Shown here in pieces: positions 48,731 through 59,814 of a stretch of 64,000 nucleotides of DNA (the stretch's first letter is position 1; every line of letters starts with the position of its first letter). A program made the translations under genes and the position numbers. The DNA is from Bradysia coprophila (lineage: Eukaryota; Arthropoda; Insecta; Diptera; Sciaridae): the NCBI RefSeq assembly GCF_014529535.1, contig NW_023503493.1:19004001-19068000 (forward strand). Reading direction: 5' to 3'. The notes under the pieces were generated by a model, which saw only the letters and a list, made by a program, of their open reading frames with translations, ran no database searches and was not told the origin of the DNA.

Positions 48731-51416
48731 TTTGTATATATTATTCAAAGTAGAAAATAAATATGTTTTGATAAGAGAAGCAATTGTAATTTGTAATACG
48801 GTCGCTTTGCCTTTTTTTTGCTTATAATAAGGTAGACAAAAATTGTAAAGACGTTACTGTTTCGATAGATAGGTACGTGCTTTCAACGTTTCAAGAAACT
48901 GAAAGGCATACGATTAATATGGAAGCTATTTCTGTTAGAAAATGAATTTACATACATGTGTTTTATAGAAATTCTTTCAATTCTCTCAAACAAGTCTAAT
49001 ATTCAGCAGATAATGATCCCCGTCCCGCCAGCCCCAGACCAAAAATTTGAATAAATATCGCCATACATCGAAAGTTGTTTTGTCGCACTTTTAATTACTT
49101 GGAATATATTCAGCAAACAATATTACTGTTTACCTTTCACAGAGAACTATGTCATTTGCTATCAATAGCGACGACCACAATTAAGCGATGTGCTTGGCTT
49201 TATTGCAGTATTTTGTAGTAAAATGTATATAGAATCGAAACGAGTGAAGTTTTTGCTTCGTTATGTCGAAAATGCTTTTCTTCAATAAAATAATAAAATT
49301 TCCACTAACCAATATGAAATGGTGACTTATTGGCCGAAGGTTAATTAGTTTATTGAACTTTTTCACCAGGTGACGATCACCGGTAGACTATTTAGGGCGC
49401 TAATGCAATACTCATAATGTCAACATCAATAACAACAACTCATCATCGTGTTTCGTTACATTAAATTTGAGTTTGTTTAACCAGTTATTAATTTCATTGA
49501 CATTTCAGCAAGTACTTTGTTTTGTTATTCTGTGTTAAGCATTACAATTTAAATATTCATTGATGAACAGGTTGATTGTTTGTAACATCTTATATTCTAT
49601 TCCATTCTGGACAATCTATCTATAGAATCCGTGGAATGGAATTTTCTAATTACTTGTAGCACACTGTAGACTGTCTTCGGATTTATGCTAAATTAACGAA
49701 CACATTCAACAAGACCTCATCTCTTTTCTGACCTCGGCAGTTTTTTTTTAACTGGTCGTTTTACTGTGGTAAAACACGCACGGGGGCCTCTGTATCGGCA
49801 GTTTAATCCTCGGTTTAATCTGAATTTAAGATTTAACTGTAAGTCCCTAATGAGGCAATGGTTTGTAACTTTTGCCGCATTGTTACACTACCCAATGCAA
49901 AAAATATTTGTTCTACGTTTTTAGATTTTGAGTCTTAGTAGCGCTCCAACAAAGGTAGGACTAGTGTAGAAAATCCAAATTGATGTATCGAATTCAAAAG
50001 ACGAATAATTGTAGAAAGGAATGTCGTGGCAGACTATTAACCTTTTACATACGGCAAACATACGACACGTATTATTATCGGGTCTATTACTTCCATCGAT
50101 CAAAGTATTTTTAATGGCCGTTTGTAATTTGTTGAAAATTAACGAATTTATAGCATGTTTTTCAATAAAAAGTATTACAGTCTCAAAGTGCCGTAGGGCA
50201 TTGGCCTATTAAGAAATGAGCAAATAATGGAGTAATACACCAAATTATTTGCGTAATTCAATAATTTATTTATTATAATAATAATCAACCATTATGGTAT
50301 AGTATTCAAATAATCAAAGTTTATGGTACATTTTTAATAGAATTTGATTTATAGATTTATTTTCATTTATTATTATTTTCATCAATTAAATTTACAGCAA
50401 AATATCGGATAAAATGAAATTTGAATAAGGCTCTGAGCTATTGGTTTGTGTTTAGTTTAATTTTTGCATTACAATTCGAAAGAAATAATTATTTTACCGC
50501 GCACATTGAATATAGCAACAATATTATTTTCACAAAATGTTTGTTCGACACAAAATATAAAATATTCTCTGCTGAAATTTATTTACAAAACCACGTAGAA
50601 CACAATCTTTAATCCTTCTCATCATTACTTTGTCCGTCGTCCTTTCTAAATTAAAATAGAATTCAATAAGAAAAGAAAGAAAAAATATGAAAGAAATCGA
50701 ATGTGAGTCTGGGCGAAATGCATGCGGATGTATTTTAGACGAATAAATTCTTGCTTTTAATAGCAATTAATGATATAACTATAGGCAGACAGAATGGGTA
50801 CATCATTAGAAACTGAAGGCGTATCGCTAAATTTGTTAAATATTGTACTTCTTTTGCTTGATGAATCGTCCAGCGTTTGATACAAAATCTTTTACTTCAT
50901 TTGTTTCATATAGAAAACCCTAACTAGTTTCACTTTTTTAGCAACGCACTCGACGTCAACGACAGATGATTAGCCGTTTTTAATAATAATATGAGTTGTC
51001 GCAGCTCATCTTGGAAAAAGAAGTTCGGAAATGTGAACTCAACTGAGTGATCGCAATGAAAACGGTGAAATTAGAAAAATGTAAAAAGTTCTGGTTTGAG
51101 CGATGAAAAGAACAGAACGAGTGGAACAAATAAAAAGTACGAAAACCTAGAGACTTCAGTTTACGATCAAATAACATTTTCCAGAGCAAGAAAGAAATCT
51201 GTAGAATAAACCATCACCGCTTGACTGACATTCTTAAAATATTATTTTAAAAAAAAATTGAGAAGACAGCTTCAAAATGGTCCATAACCAATGAAGTTAA
51301 CAAAAGAAACGACCTCGGTCAACAAAACGGAGAAAAAAAAATTAAAATAGAAAATAATGTCGCTCAATAAGTAGTAGTCTAACTCAACTTAATCGTAAAA
51401 TTTAATGTAAATCCTT
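48731..51416. other. Intergenic, SLC4 to Stam
   Basis: 2.7 kb, no gene recognised. It includes a partial relative of the 22.2-kb piggyBac-like MITE at 50039-50105 and probably the Stam 3'UTR at its right end. Confidence 0.5.
50039..50105. mobile_element. Partial piggyBac-like MITE relative
   Basis: A left end CCTTTTACATACGGC next to TTAA and an internal segment identical over about 35 bp to 22232-22267. I could not find a matching right end, so it seems truncated or rearranged. Confidence 0.5.
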
Positions 51417-53654
51417 TTACCGTTGTTGTTGATACACCGGAATGTTTGTCCTCGAATCATTAGATGGCAATATTGTCGACAAAACCGGTTGATTGATGGC
51501 CATATTTATCGGCAACATATTGTTATGAATAGGTGACGGATGCATTTGGGATTGCTGTATCGATTGCGGCGGCATCATTTGATGATTCGGCATTCCATTG
51601 AATGCGTTATTCTGCGGTTGCATATTCATTTGCGCTGGCATGTTGACGGGGAAATTTTGTGGGGGAAAATTTCCAGTCGCTGAATGTTGAAGTTGTGGCT
51701 GAGAATTTGGAATTGTTGCTTGATTTGGTGGATTTTGTTGTGGCGGATGGTTTTGAATTTGTTGTGGATGTTGTGGTTGATTTTGCATTTGTTGCTGAGG
51801 ATGGGGTAAATTCATTAGTTGCTGATGATTGGGCATATTCATTTGGGGCTGTTGTTGTTGATGCTGCTGCTGTTGCTGATGATGATGTGGGCTCATTGTC
51901 TGACGTTGGTGCAGTTGAAATTGTTGTTCTTGGCTTAAATGTTGTTGATTTATTGGCTGCATATTTTGATGCTGTTGTGGCATCTGTTGATTGAGATGTG
52001 AGTTTCCCGGAATTTGTTGTTCCTGAGAATTTGGTGGCATATGCATTTGGTGTCCATTTTGAAGATGTGGCGGAATGGATTGATGTGCAGGCAACTGACC
52101 AGCAATTGGGAATCCTTGAATCATATGCATTTGTGGACCTGAAACGGAGGACATTCTTTTTAAGTCTTTACTCATTCAATGTTTCATTTGAATTGAATTA
52201 CCTAATGATGGCATCGCACCAGGATGATTCGGTGGTAGTTGAAACATATTCTGCATAAACATTCCACTCATAGGAGGATTACCGTACATCGAATGCGGAT
52301 TCGGAAAATTCATGTAAGGATTTACTGATCGATCGGGTTCTCGCATAAGAGTATGATACAAGTTCATTGCTTCTACTAAGTCACTGCTCAACTGCGTCAA
52401 TTGAGCATGTTTGCGATCTACTCTTTCCAGTTCCGTATCGATGAGTGGCAACATTTGGTTCACCTGAGATTCAAGTTGAAGCATTTCATCACTGTCCTGA
52501 GACGGATCTTCCGGATTGGCTTCATGGAGTAAGTGTAACAATCGATCTATCTTCGACTCGTTAACTTCAACCACTTCGTCTTTCGTCTCTTTTTTAATTT
52601 CATCGCTGAACTGGACTGATTTTTTCGTTTTTTCAACGCTAACCGACTCGGGCTCAACACTTAAATCAGCCGAAACGAAATTGGCCGGAAACAATCCTTC
52701 ACCTCGCTTGTTGTAACCTTTCCACCAATTGCGATCACTGTCGTCAACGACATGAATAATTTCGCCGGCTAAAAAGGTCAGTTCGTTGTCTTCAGCAGCT
52801 TCGAAATCATACAGCGCTCTAACTTTTCGTGGTTCAACTGTTCGATTTGACCCAGAACCGCCCGATGCAGTACCGCCACTTCCATTTAATCCTATCGCAG
52901 GATATAAAGCGGACTAAAACAAGAAAATATAATAAAACAATTGATCGACCAGTAGCTTCGGCTTGGCACTCACATAAGAACTGCTAAATGTTTTCGGTGA
53001 ACCGCTTTTGGATTCCTTCAGCGACAATTCGATTGCCTTAGCAATATCGTCTTGTTCTTGTTGACTAGATACAACATTTGGATCTTTGCTTAGTGCAACT
53101 GGCACTTTGACTTGAGTCGTCGTGTTATCGGTAAAGTCTTGTCCTTCCTCTTTCAATTTCTGGTACAATGAGGGGATTAAATTTAGCTGCGGATCTGATT
53201 TGAATTCACTTTCTGCCCATTTTTTTAGGGAAAGTTTTAATTTCTAAAATGTAGAAAAACAAAACTTGAATGAAAAAAAATCCCTGTACGACATCTCAGC
53301 AACAGCATCCATTTACCGTAGCTATAGTGCCTTGACTATTTTTCAATAATTTTCGAAAATCGGTTTCAAAATCTCTCGATGCTATTTCCAGATGAAAACC
53401 TTTGCCACAATTGTTGATGCATGCGTCAAGTAACTGAAATTGACATAGTTGTTGTGAGTGGTACAACAATACGCATTCGAGATCAGAACTTACAGTAATT
53501 GCTTGAATAACAACGTGAGGATCTGGATTGTTCAGCCTTTTCATAATAGAGCGTATGCATTCCTTAGCATTTTTGCCACTGTTTCCAATGTTATCACAAA
53601 TGTTCATTATAACATCCCACTGCTCGGTTGTGTTCTTTTCACTGGTGGCCTTTT
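51417..53654 (-). CDS. Stam: Stam, ESCRT-0 adaptor (VHS-UIM-SH3-GAT), 5' exon not found
   Basis: Endosomal adaptor that, with Hrs, sorts ubiquitinated receptors. Exons seen: 53494-53654, 53317-53433, 52974-53243, 52202-52913, 51417-52138 (660 codons). Order: VHS domain (KATSEKNTTEQWDVIMNICD, DPHVVIQAIT, LLDACINNCGKGFHLEIASR), UIM (QDDIAKAIELSLKES), SH3 (RKVRALYDFEAAEDNELTFL, NWWKGYN, GLFPANFV), helical Hrs-binding GAT region (ESKIDRLLHLLHEANPEDPS, LERVDRKHAQLTQLSSDLVE), and a long Gln/Pro/Met-rich tail from about residue 420. The first exon (family start MG-FGQSSPFD-DVE) must end in phase 1 but I could not locate it upstream. The tail has about 60 glutamines. The stop at 51417-51419 may instead be read past by a donor at 51414-51419. 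Confidence 0.93.
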
Positions 53655-53882
53655 CTAAAAATTCACAAAAACAAAATGTTTTAGGAAATGTTCACAAGAT
53701 AATTTCTACGAACACACACGAAACGTATACGCACTGAGAATCTAACGGGAGACCGGACTAGTAAAGATCAATGGTTTGGAGCCAATTTACTGCATGTGGG
53801 AGTATTTATGGAGTGCCTATTGCTGATATGAGACAACATGCAATACATCCTTTACTATTAGACGCGCATGTCAATCGACCTG

Positions 53883-53896
53883 TCGACCATGACAAC
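53883..53896. promoter_or_regulatory. Candidate RFX X-box upstream of BBS5
   Basis: TCGACCATGACAAC: the right half matches the X-box half-site (ATRRNRAC) exactly and the left half imperfectly. It lies 72 bp upstream of the BBS5 ATG. X-boxes within about 150 bp of the start are the hallmark of RFX-controlled ciliary genes such as BBS genes. Confidence 0.45.
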
Positions 53897-53967
53897 GAAA
53901 TTAGAAGCACAAAACAACAAAAACTTTTTATCTGTTAGAAGTTTGTCCAAAAACAGAAACAAACAGA

Positions 53968-55234
53968 ATGGACGAAGAAAGTGTGGTGTGGGAAGACAGA
54001 AGTATTAAATTTGATATTCCACAGATGTAAGTTGATCCAAGGTTGAACCGAGTATTACATAACATTGCCAATTCCATCTTCCTAGCTACACAAAACTGCG
54101 AGGAGGAGAAATTCTTCATGACGTGTTCGATTACATAGAAGATACCAAGGGCAATCCTAATGAACGTGGGCGTATAATAGTCACAAATTTACGTATCATC
54201 TGGTACGCACTGTTCAACTCAAAATTGAATTTATGTATGCAACTCATGCAGAATTGTTATTAGGACAACATGCCTAATGTCTAAATTATTTTTCAGCCAT
54301 CGGATACAATTGCTTCTTGACAATGACCACGAAAACTGTATTGTCTAAACTGAGAGGCACCACTCAGGCTCTGTACATTTTAACATCGAGCAATAATGCC
54401 CGTTTCGAGTTTGTATTTACAAACATGTCATTGAACAGTGGTCGCCATTTCACTTTAATCTTCGACATCTATCGATTGTATCAACAGTCGTTTTTGTACC
54501 GTGAATTGAAACTCCGAACATCAATTCTTCAATCGAAGCAGCTGAAAATCTTGCCACAAGAACAGGTTTACAGCACTTTGCCCGGCATTTGGAATTTGTC
54601 ATCGGATCAAGGAAATTTGGGAACATTTGTGCTGACTAACATTCGTTTAGTTTGGTATGCAGACATAAACGAGGCATTCAATATCAGTTTGCCATACATG
54701 CAGATGAGAAGTGTACGTTACATTGACGAGTCTGATATTTGTGAGATGTGTCCCCAACCTTTTTCCGGCAGGTTCGCGTCAGAGAATCGAAGTATGGTCC
54801 AGCATTGGTAGTGAATACATTGGATTCAGCAGGAGGATATGTGCTCGGATTTCGAATTGATCCAGCTGAACGTTTGCGACAAGTTTACAAAGAAATGACT
54901 TCTCTTTTTGCTATTTACAGTGCCGCACCAATATTTGGAGTGTTTTACGAACAGAAACAGGTATGACATTGCAGCTAAGAATTTTCATGTAAAAAACGAG
55001 GGTTTTCAGGAAAAAATCAATCAAGAAGATGAGCAAATACGTATCGACAGCATTGAGGAAATCGATAACAGTAAAAGTGCAGAAATCAACACGAATTTCA
55101 CAAATTACTTGGCAGATGAGTCAACAGGCGGTCAAAGAGAACCATTCTACTGCAAACAATTGGGATTTGCGATGGAGAAAATTAGGGATGGCTTTACTTT
55201 GAAGGATCTTTGGGAAGTGATTCCATCGCAGTAA
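53968..55234 (+). CDS. BBS5: BBSome subunit BBS5
   Basis: Phosphoinositide-binding subunit of the BBSome, which moves membrane proteins in cilia. Five exons join in phase to 345 aa (human 341): 53968-54026, 54086-54234, 54297-54712, 54772-54960, 55010-55234. Blocks match along the full length: VWEDRSIKFDI, EDTKGNPNERGRIIVTNLRI, SIGYNCFLTMTTKT, LRGTTQALYILTSSNNARFE, LPQEQVYSTLPGIWNLSSDQ GNLGTF, first and second PH-like (DM16) repeats, SAGGYVLGFRIDPAERL, SAAPIFGVFYE, and the C-terminal REPFYCKQLGFAMEKIRDGF TLKDLWEVI. AATAAA at 55325-55330. In flies BBS genes are expressed in ciliated sensory neurons and sperm. Confidence 0.96.
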
Positions 55235-55330
55235 TGGTCAGTGGTCATGAAGAGTAATGGGACATCAGATGATTTCAACTGAGAATGATTAGTTCACTTA
55301 AACAAACGTTTGAGACACACAAGAAATAAA

Positions 55331-56677
55331 ATTTCTTGAGTGGCAAAATCTTCGTTTCAGTTTCAAGTTTTAATGTGGAAAGCAAGTGGGACAAAAAATT
55401 TACAATTCAAATCAGCGATTCTTGTCCTCAATAAATTTATTTGGTCGATCATTCAAGAGTGTCTTAATCATCTACCGCTTGGAGCAAGTGTCACACACAA
55501 ATAAACTGATAAGAAGACAAAACCATCAGTGACTCACAACAATCAATGCGTAAATCAGGTTTTTATTGTGTAGCCAAAGATCTGACGAAATAATGCAATA
55601 GGTCCATTAATAAATGCGAGACGAAAATCCTCTGAATTACTGCGAGACAACGAATCAATCATTTAACACTAAAAGTTATGCGTCGAAAATGGTAATAACC
55701 TTTAAATGGACGAAACAAAGAGAATGAATTCATCCGTATACAACATGATAACAAAAACAAAAATTAGTAGCCTCTGTAGTCGCTGCGATAGCCGTACGTA
55801 TGTACACATCATATTATACACGTCTCGTATACATAACAAAAATACAAAATGTATAACCAATGAGACGACACCTAGAATATTATCACTTCAGTCATAGAAT
55901 GTTCCTTTTTTAAATGTTAAAAGAAATCAATAGAAATCTAATTGGTTTAAAATGTTGGTATCGAATTATCAATTATAGGCGAACAGCGTACATATATGAG
56001 CGAGCGACATAATTTTCATCATATGCAAATGATAAAATACTACAAAGCAAAAAACAAGTCACTCACCAACATCACCATCGAAAGGTGAGCTAGATGATAG
56101 AAAACCCATCTTTATCGTTTGTTGGAAATCGTCTGTTCTGTCTGATGTGATTCCGGGAGTGGATTGAAAATCGTGATATAGTCAATGATTACAGAAAATA
56201 TAGTTTGCGTACACAGATTACGAAAAACACAATAAATTATCTACCGAGAGAAAATGACTAATAAAGTGACATTTTGTTTAATTTAATGTCACTTTTCATT
56301 CATCCACTGAACCATATTGTAAGCGAAGTGAGTGCGTTTTAGGACTGAGAATTGAACGGTTTCAAGATTTAAAAAAATGCACGAACGTTTGAATTTTAGT
56401 TGGGGCTGTTACAAGAACTTATGAGTTTCACGATCCACTGGTATATAGAAGAGAAACGGGCAAGGTAGGTTTAGTCCCAAACGCACCGAGATCAGTAAGC
56501 TAAGTTCCTCCAATATTTTTTCTGTCGATTATTCTAATCTTTGATGTTTTTCCTTGAATTATTCTGCCTGGAGTTACTGATGACCACAATTTGCCACGCG
56601 TCCGGTTTAGTAGAATGCTTTGTTTTTACTTTGCTAGTTTAAAGATTAAAAAGAAAGAAACAATTAGAGATCGATAT
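55331..56677. other. Intergenic, BBS5 to kelch gene
   Basis: 1.3 kb between convergent 3' ends. No gene or obvious repeat recognised. A minus-strand AATAAA at 56678-56683 is a candidate end for the kelch gene. Confidence 0.5.
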
Positions 56678-56788
56678 TTTATTCCATTCCCTGATGGCGT
56701 GGATGACGTGGATTTTCAAATATAAATTACAATTCAAAGTTCACTCTTTGCTAGGTTTAAAGTTAAAGTTCTGTATCACCTCCTGCTA

Positions 56789-59700
56789 TTACGACTTTAA
56801 AGAAATTACATAACAGCTGGGCAAAATAACTCCAGCCATTCCGGTGACTGGAAACGGAAATTTTTGAACTTCTTCAGTCCAAGCCATTTTAGTATTGCAA
56901 TAACATTCCACCATGGAAATATTGTCGCCTGTTTTACTGTTACATCCGCCAATTATGATCATACACGTGTTTATGGTGCAAACCTCGTGTCCAAATCTGA
57001 TTTTTTTTAACGAAAAGAAAAATCGAAAAGAAAAATTCTTCATTTTAACCTACCTCGGCACTTCCATTTCTTCAATTTGCTTCCACGTTTCCCAAATTTC
57101 GTCATGAATATCGATCGACGCCAACGAACAGCCTTCCCCATTGATTCCACCGACTATGAAAAGCCCACCATTTACAGAACTCAATCGAGCAAAACACCGC
57201 GGTACTCTTAACAATGTCTGTGCTTCTGTCCATATTCCGGTAATTGGATTGAAGTATTCGACAGTGTCAGTTAAGCCAGCATCGGTCAATCCACCAGCAA
57301 CCCAAATATGATTTTTGTGAATTGCTACAGCGGCTCTGCTGCGTTTGACGTGCATTCGTTCCAATTCAGTCCATGACGTGTTCACGGGATCATATCGAAA
57401 CACTAAATTCGAAGGAGTGTCACTGTTATCTTCTCCGCCAATAGCGTAGATTTGTAAATGTGCAGCAACAAATCCAAAGTTTTTTATTTTCACGGGGAGA
57501 TCTGTTTCTCTGAACCACGACACCGTCACAGGATCGAAGCTCAACATGGAATTAGTCGTTACCTGTGATATAGTGTCCATAAAAAGCGACATCAATATTT
57601 GGATAGTAATACAGGAGCAACAACTTACTTTTCTCGTTTGACTCATTACAAGGCCGCCAGCAATATAAATACGTCCTTGGAAAATAACTGCTGAATGATA
57701 TTGCCTAGAGTTTGGCATGAATGCTACAAAGTTCCAGCGGTTTTTCGACGGAATGTACTGATAAACGTGTCGACCATCATCGTTAGATAAATTCTTAGCT
57801 TTCGTATTTAAGCCGCCAAAAGTTAAGATTGTATCACATGGTTGTCCACACAAAGTTGATTTCGTAGGTAGTGAAGATGTGAACGATTTGCTCGGTAGGT
57901 GTTGGCACATCAGTTGAAATTCGGACAACGGTAGTCTCTTCTTTAGATATTTCACAGAAATCGAAGCTTCGGATTCTCGTGTTCGAAGTGTTGTCGAAGA
58001 TGTAATGGCAGTGTGGTTATAGCGCAGTATCTTTGATCGAGATTTGGTACTTGAATAATCGCTTGCAGGGTAATTTTGCGATTGAAATATAATTTTTGTA
58101 TCGTGGGTCGGTTCTTCCGCATGATGTTGATGTGAAATTATACTATCACCAAACACTTTCTCATTAGACTCACGATCATTCCGACTGAGAGGATGCTGCA
58201 AAAATGCACTTACAACAGTCGCGATGGTTATTGTTACTAGTTTCTTGTGTACACTTTACCGTTGAATCAGAATGCTGAAACGAGTGCCAATGCAACGGCT
58301 CTCCACTTCGTAGATAACGCAAATATTCAAGGAATGTTTTGTAAGATGCGTTTTCCGAATAATTAAAGGATCTTTCTACTTTTTCTTCGGTAAGCCAATG
58401 TCTCTGCACTGGTTCAGCGAAAATCGTTTCGTCTCGAAATACTTGAGTTGTCTTGTTCATTTTGATGATAAGCAAGCTAAGATTGAATGTCTATTAATTC
58501 ACATGGTACATTTGTGAAAATTAGTGATCGATTGCCTTATCCCATCGTCAATCATCCTTTTAACAGTATCATCGACAATTCTGACAATTTCAGGTTCTTT
58601 GTTCCGTTTTAGCAGCAAAAGTTGACTTTGAGTCATGAGTCCGAAGCGAACACATTCGATCAGTTTTAAACAGAATCTTGATCTCTCTTCCCAATCAACG
58701 TAAAGCCAACGTAGAGCCGAAAACAAGACCTAAACGGTAGATATAACTAAAGGAACTAAACTTTATGTTGACATAATTACCTCAATTTCCGTGTGAACAC
58801 CAATAGAGTTTGACTTTAAGAAATGCACAACTTCATCAACATTTAAGTCTAGAAAATCTTTTGACGCCACAAGATTGAGAAAAAATTTAGAAACTCTGCT
58901 GGACATCGCAATTTGCACGTCTTTTAGACCAAGTGCCCGAGCTTCCAGATACAGTAGCATAGCTGTATCTTCAATGAACTGATTATCACAGATACATGTC
59001 CAACATTGACTGGCCGCACCTACATACAGAATATGATAGAATTCGATCTGAAAAGTGCATAGAACCTACATTCGATTTGCAAATATTGGGCAGCTTTGAA
59101 AAAATTCAAAATATTTTCACGACAGATCGTAGGATCTGGATTCAACATCCATTTGTATATCATATAAAAAGCCGTTGGCGTAACTTCGTTCGATGGTAGC
59201 GAAACCACTTTCGGATTATCGGTAAAGTTGTTGAAGTATTCCGAGTAACACCGCAAAACAAGGAGATGGCAGCGGAACGTAGTATCGGCAATTACAATCT
59301 CTATGTCGGTTTTTTCGTGTCTCATGATAATGTCAATTATCAGGGTTTTAATGTCCTCTTTCTTTGGCTGTGCAATCGTCTCCCAATTAGCAACTGTGGT
59401 GTTGTCATATCCCATTTCGAACAGTGACCGTTCTCTCGTATGGTCATTTTCAATGGGTTGTAGCAGCGGAAAATTTGTGCAGAAATCATTTGTAATCAAA
59501 ACTAATTGATTATTGGCAAGCACACTGTTGCTTGGGCTGGGCTTCACTATATTAAAATAATGGTAGGTGTGAACGGTCAGCTGACAACAAATATCACATA
59601 AAATAACCATACTTGAGTCATCGGAATCTATGCTTGAGTGGAATGCGATAGGACTCTCCGTGTACAATATTTCCTGCACACTAAAAATAGAAAAAAGTAA

Positions 59701-59814
59701 TAAGGCGGAATATTCGATTTCAATACATCTAAGTTACAACATAGAAGTGGATGATGGGTTCATCTGACAATCGCTTTCTTTATAGGAACGGGTTTTTGTG
59801 GAGGAACATTTCAT
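56789..59814 (-). CDS. BTB-BACK-kelch protein (Cullin-3 adaptor type)
   Basis: Likely substrate adaptor of a Cul3 ubiquitin ligase. Eight exons join in phase to 884 aa: 59738-59814, 59070-59680, 58781-59019, 58503-58729, 58260-58476, 57629-58195, 57054-57562, 56789-56996. A 110-residue N-terminal extension precedes the BTB domain (DIEIVIADTTFRCHLLVLRC YSEYF). BACK region: ARALGLKDVQIAMSSRVSKF, ALRWLYVDWEERSRFCLKLI ECVRFGLM. A linker of roughly 200 residues, Ser/Thr/His-rich, separates BACK from the kelch propeller, whose repeats show GRIYIAGG, LQIYAIGGEDN, NHIWVAGGLTD, GGLFIVGGINGEG and IIIGGCNSK. The start Met (59814) was chosen because it yields a phase-compatible first exon. A 64-bp intron at 58196-58259 is needed to keep the frame. 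No orthologue assigned. Confidence 0.88.

Noticed and set aside
51659-52258. Plus-strand Val/Asp-rich open frames
   Set aside because: They are antisense readings of the Gln-rich Stam tail.
53928-53970. First Stam exon from a minus-strand SVFGQTSNR reading
   Set aside because: It resembles the family start but has no Met in frame, ends in a stop and has no donor in the required phase.
58177-58260. Frameshift or 18-bp intron in the kelch gene
   Set aside because: A normal 64-bp GT-AG intron at 58196-58259 restores the frame, so no defect is needed.
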